Below the pieces are notes generated by a model. It was not told where the DNA came from. It did not search any database and saw only the letters and a program-made list of their open reading frames with translations. From the NCBI GenBank assembly GCA_964436865.1, contig CAYTFK010000033.1, positions 1 through 35,281 on the forward strand: a stretch of DNA of 35,281 nucleotides, written 5' to 3'. Shown here piece after piece: positions 32,761 through 35,281 of the stretch; within the stretch, counting starts at the first letter, position 1; the number at the start of each line of letters is the position of its first letter. The stretch comes from JAXGPP01 sp964436865 (lineage in GTDB: Bacteria > Planctomycetota > Planctomycetia > Pirellulales > Thermoguttaceae). The translations under genes were made by a program, and so were the position numbers.

Positions 32761-32964
32761 GGCTTGTACTACGGTCGAAACGACACATCGTTCAGCAGGA
32801 ATTGACGGCGTCCGCGAACCTGTCGGGCGGCGCACCCCTCTTAGCTTCGATTGCCGGAGCGAACCTCGGTTCCTCTTGGCGACTGGTTCTCGGGCGGGGT
32901 ATACTCTCGGATTACCGTTTCTCGCCCCTTCTTCTGCTGGCCTTTTGAGCTTCCCAGAGACATT

Positions 32965-33972
32965 ATGACGCGGATCGCCATTCTCGGTGCGACCGGTTAC
33001 ACGGCCGTGGAACTGATCAAGATCCTGCTGCGGCACCCCGCGGCGGACATCGTCGCGTTGACGAGTCGGCAGGAAGGCAGCCCCCACGTGGCGGCCATCC
33101 ACCCTTCCCTCGCCCATCGCCTTGATCTGACGCTCGAGAATCTTGGGCCAACCGAAGTCGCTTCTCGGGCGGAGTGCGTGTTCAGTTGCCTCCCGCACGG
33201 GGCTAGCGCCGCCGTGGCCGCGCCGCTGGTGGCCGCCGGGTGCCGGGTGATCGATTTCTCGGCCGACTATCGGCTCAACAGCTCCGATGTATACACCCAA
33301 TGGTATGGTGAGAAGCATCCCGATCCGGAGCGGCTGGGCAAGGTCGCCTACGGCCTGCCCGAATTGTTCCGCGAACAGATCCGCGGTTCGAACCTGGTGG
33401 CCAATCCGGGGTGTTACCCGACCTCGGCGATCCTCCCCCTGGCGCCGCTGCTGAAGGCGGGGCTTATCGATCCCAAAGACGTGATCGTCGATTCCAAGAG
33501 CGGCGTCTCGGGCGCCGGCCGGACCCCCAAACTGACCACGCACTATCCGGAGTGCAACGAGAGCCTGTCGGCCTACAATATTGGCCGCCACCGGCACACA
33601 CCGGAAATCGAACAGGTGCTGTCCACTGCGGCCGGAACGTCGGTAGAGGTGATCTTCACTCCGCACCTCATTCCCATGGACCGGGGAATTCTTACGACCA
33701 CCTATTCGAGGCCGCTTCGCGCGGTGAGCGAGGAAGAGGTGCTGGAAACGCTCCGCGCGTTTTACGAAGACGAACCGTTTGTCCGCGTGGTCGACCACCT
33801 GCCGGCGACCAAGGACTCGATGGGGACAAACTACTGCGACATTACGGCGAGGATGGTCCGCGGCAGGATTCTCACGATCAGTTGCCTCGATAACCTCGTC
33901 AAAGGCGCTTCGGGGGCCGCGGTGCAGAACTTCAATCTGCTGTACGGCCACCCGGAGACTACGGCGCTGTAG
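32965..33972 (+). CDS. argC: N-acetyl-gamma-glutamyl-phosphate reductase
   Basis: ArgC reduces N-acetylglutamyl phosphate to the semialdehyde with NADPH, the third step of arginine synthesis. The 335-residue protein is normal length. It has the Rossmann motif GATGYTAVEL (8-17), the catalytic Cys150 in NPGCYPT, the SGVSGAGRTP loop, HRHTPEIEQ and the FTPHLIPMDRGI segment with the active-site His, all typical of the single-domain (type 1) form. The frame is open from 32851, but ATG 32965 begins at the first Rossmann strand; the preceding AGAGA is a weak ribosome-binding site. argJ follows after 133 bases that hold tandem hairpins, so an arg operon is likely. It diverges from the MMPL gene. Confidence 0.96.
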   Translation: MTRIAILGATGYTAVELIKILLRHPAADIVALTSRQEGSPHVAAIHPSLAHRLDLTLENLGPTEVASRAECVFSCLPHGASAAVAAPLVAAGCRVIDFSADYRLNSSDVYTQWYGEKHPDPERLGKVAYGLPELFREQIRGSNLVANPGCYPTSAILPLAPLLKAGLIDPKDVIVDSKSGVSGAGRTPKLTTHYPECNESLSAYNIGRHRHTPEIEQVLSTAAGTSVEVIFTPHLIPMDRGILTTTYSRPLRAVSEEEVLETLRAFYEDEPFVRVVDHLPATKDSMGTNYCDITARMVRGRILTISCLDNLVKGASGAAVQNFNLLYGHPETTAL

Positions 33973-33984
33973 TGTCGCTGGCAG

Positions 33985-34080
33985 GACGGATTGGGAATCC
34001 GTCTCGGCTTGAACCTAAGAGACAAGGCGGTCTACAGGACCGTCTCAAGAGAGGGTGGCGGACTCGAGATCCGTCCCACC
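33985..34080. repeat. Three tandem planctomycete-type palindromic repeats between argC and argJ
   Basis: Three hairpins share one geometry, a 5-bp stem and 7-base loop: stem ACGGA/TCCGT with loop TTGGGAA (33986-34002; the stem can extend to 8 bp), stem GCGGT/ACCGT with loop CTACAGG (34027-34043) and stem GCGGA/TCCGT with loop CTCGAGA (34058-34074). Translations in the various frames give TDWESV, GRIGNPS and GLEIRPT, motifs I recall from spurious small planctomycete ORFs, so this is probably a dispersed REP-like family. The loops also mimic tRNA anticodon loops (T at the second position). An 11-base segment, GAGAGGGTGGC, at 34049-34059 also occurs at 30061-30071. Confidence 0.65.
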
Positions 34081-34105
34081 TGCGAGCACGAAGGAAGGCA
34101 GAGCA

Positions 34106-35235
34106 ATGGCAACCCGAGTTCCAAAAGGCTTTCGTCTGGCTGGAGTGTATTGTGGCTTGAAACGCGACCCGCGAAAGAAGGACTTGGCGCTGGTCGTTTC
34201 CGATGTTCCGGCGGTGGCCGCCGGGGTCTATACGACGAATCTCGTGTATGCTGCCCCGGTCGCGCTGGACCGTTCGCGGACCCCCAGCGACCGCATCCGG
34301 GCGGTAGTGGTCAACTCGGGCAACGCCAATGCCTGCACCGGGCCGCGCGGGCTGGAAGACGCCACCACGATGGCCCGCCTGGCTGCTGAAGCCTGTGGGG
34401 CCGAGGCCGACCAGGCACTGGTGCTCTCGACGGGCATCATCGGGGCCTACATGCCGATGGAGAAGGTCGCCGCCGGGATTCAGGCGGCTTCCGATCAATT
34501 GGGCGACGACGAGAGCGCGCTGCTCGACGCGTCGCGGGGCATGCTTACGACCGACACCGTGCAGAAGCTTGCCGGCCGCACCCTGCATCTGGGCGGTCGG
34601 GAGGTGCAGATCACGGGCATGGCGAAGGGGGCCGCGATGATTGGTCCGAACATGGCCACGATGCTGGGTTTGATTCTGACTGATGCCCCTCTTATGCCGC
34701 AGTTGGCGCAGCAGATGCTAAAGGCTTCGGCCGACGACACCTTCAATTGCATCAGCGTGGAAGGGCATATGAGCACCAACGACACGGTGCTGCTGCTGGC
34801 CAACGGCCAGGCTGGCGGAGATCCGCTCACTGGTGACGATCTGGAAGCCTTCCGGCAGGGATTGCAGGAGGTGTGCGAAGACCTTGCCCGGGCCATTCCC
34901 GCCGACGGGGAGGGGGCCACTCACCTGGTGACGATCGAGGTAGCCGGATGTGCCAGCCGCGAAGACGCCCGCCGCATCGCCAAGGTGGTCGCGGAGTCGT
35001 CACTGGTGAAGGCGGCCATCGCCGGGGCCGATCCTAACTGGGGGCGGATTGTCTCTGCGGCGGGGTACGCCGGCGTGCCGTTCAAGCCGGAGGGGGTCAC
35101 GCTACATGTCAACAAGTTCCTGCTATATCAGGCCGGTGTGCCGGTCGAATTCGATGCCCAGGTTGTCTCCAGTTCGATCCGCGAGAACCGCGAAACGCTC
35201 GTCGAGTTGCGGCTGAGCGAGGGGGAAGAGCAAAC
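34106..35235 (+). CDS. argJ: Bifunctional glutamate N-acetyltransferase / amino-acid acetyltransferase, 3'-truncated
   Basis: ArgJ transfers the acetyl group from N-acetylornithine to glutamate, recycling acetyl in arginine synthesis; some members also use acetyl-CoA. About 376 codons are present and the family has about 400, so the last 25-30 residues are missing. The autocleavage motif MATMLG (Ala184/Thr185, Thr being the new N-terminal nucleophile) follows KGAAMIGPN. NSGNANACTG (70-79), STGIIG and the later IAGADPNWGRI are also typical. ATG 34106 starts at the conserved FRLAG region and has an AAGGAAGG site upstream. Genomic sequence ends at 35235; the frame then reads into adapter and gives the artefact DRKSTRLNSSH. 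It is downstream of argC in one orientation. Confidence 0.95.
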
Positions 35236-35281
35236 AGATCGGAAGAGCACACGTCTGAACTCCAGTCACCGCTCATTATCT
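35236..35281 (+). other. Illumina TruSeq adapter read-through (not genomic)
   Basis: Bases 35236-35269 are the TruSeq read-1 adapter (starting AGATCGGAAGAGCACACG, ending CTCCAGTCAC). Bases 35270-35277 (CGCTCATT) match my memory of the TruSeq HT i7 index D703, and ATCT (35278-35281) begins the next fixed part of the adapter. The sequence is not from the organism and should be trimmed. Confidence 0.97.

Noticed and set aside
32761..33951. Extension of the MMPL frame by about 397 codons across argC
   Set aside because: It is antisense to a full argC with intact motifs, and the MMPL protein starts properly near 32760.
33985..34080. Three hairpins as possible tRNA genes
   Set aside because: Only anticodon-like arms are present; no acceptor stem, D arm or T arm can be drawn.

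Overview
The window is a high-GC bacterial contig that looks like Planctomycetota, most likely a Pirellulales-type lineage, and probably comes from a metagenome assembly. The evidence is the protein content: two Tat-exported Gfo/Idh/MocA oxidoreductases, a secreted ThuA/TIM-barrel fusion, a very large HzsA-related PD40/cytochrome c protein, a secreted FAD-oxidoreductase with a discoidin-like tail, a BBP2-type porin, and short palindromic repeats whose translations (TDWESV, GRIGNPS, GLEIRPT) I associate with planctomycete intergenic DNA. No taxonomic marker gene is present, so the placement is an inference.

Layout. 1-1640 (+): the end of a phosphate ABC transporter operon, with the last codons of a probable permease and two translationally coupled PstB-like ATPases whose degenerate motifs are complementary. 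1715-2704 (+): galE. 3144-3686 (+): a general-stress-protein-like gene behind a candidate ECF-sigma promoter. 9056-3796 (-): a three-gene unit of exported proteins (HEAT-repeat protein, oxidoreductase, ThuA/TIM-barrel protein). 9279-14421 (+): HzsA-related multiheme protein and a glycerophosphodiester phosphodiesterase/propeller fusion. 16432-14363 (-): UvrD/PcrA-like helicase. 16638-17105 (+): small DUF2892-like membrane protein. 21059-17106 (-): a nucleic-acid and stress unit of a DbpA-domain/Upf1-like helicase, a phosphoribosyltransferase, a DksA/TraR zinc-finger protein and a frameshifted UdgX. 21217-22515 (+): second Gfo/Idh/MocA enzyme. 26523-22577 (-): FAD-oxidoreductase and BBP2 porin. 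26784-27590 (+): HExxH protein of unknown family. 28969-27620 (-): O-antigen ligase family protein. 29174-29947 (+): SDR. 32760-29994 (-): MMPL/RND transporter followed by a structured RNA region holding a 13-codon ORF. 32965 to the end (+): argC and a 3'-truncated argJ.

Possible cooperation. The oxidoreductases, ThuA/TIM protein, HzsA-related protein, GDPD and porin fit a periplasmic carbohydrate and glycerophospholipid degradation theme typical of planctomycetes. The DksA/UdgX/helicase/phosphoribosyltransferase group is a plausible nucleic-acid maintenance operon.

The strongest unexplained signals are (i) the minus-strand RNA at about 30160-29994, which has a 12-nt perfect complement of the 16S rRNA 3' end, a GTG-started 13-codon ORF, stacked hairpins and an intrinsic terminator; (ii) the complementary PstB-like pair; and (iii) three tandem hairpins with anticodon-arm geometry between argC and argJ. 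The last 46 bases are an Illumina adapter with index and are not genomic.
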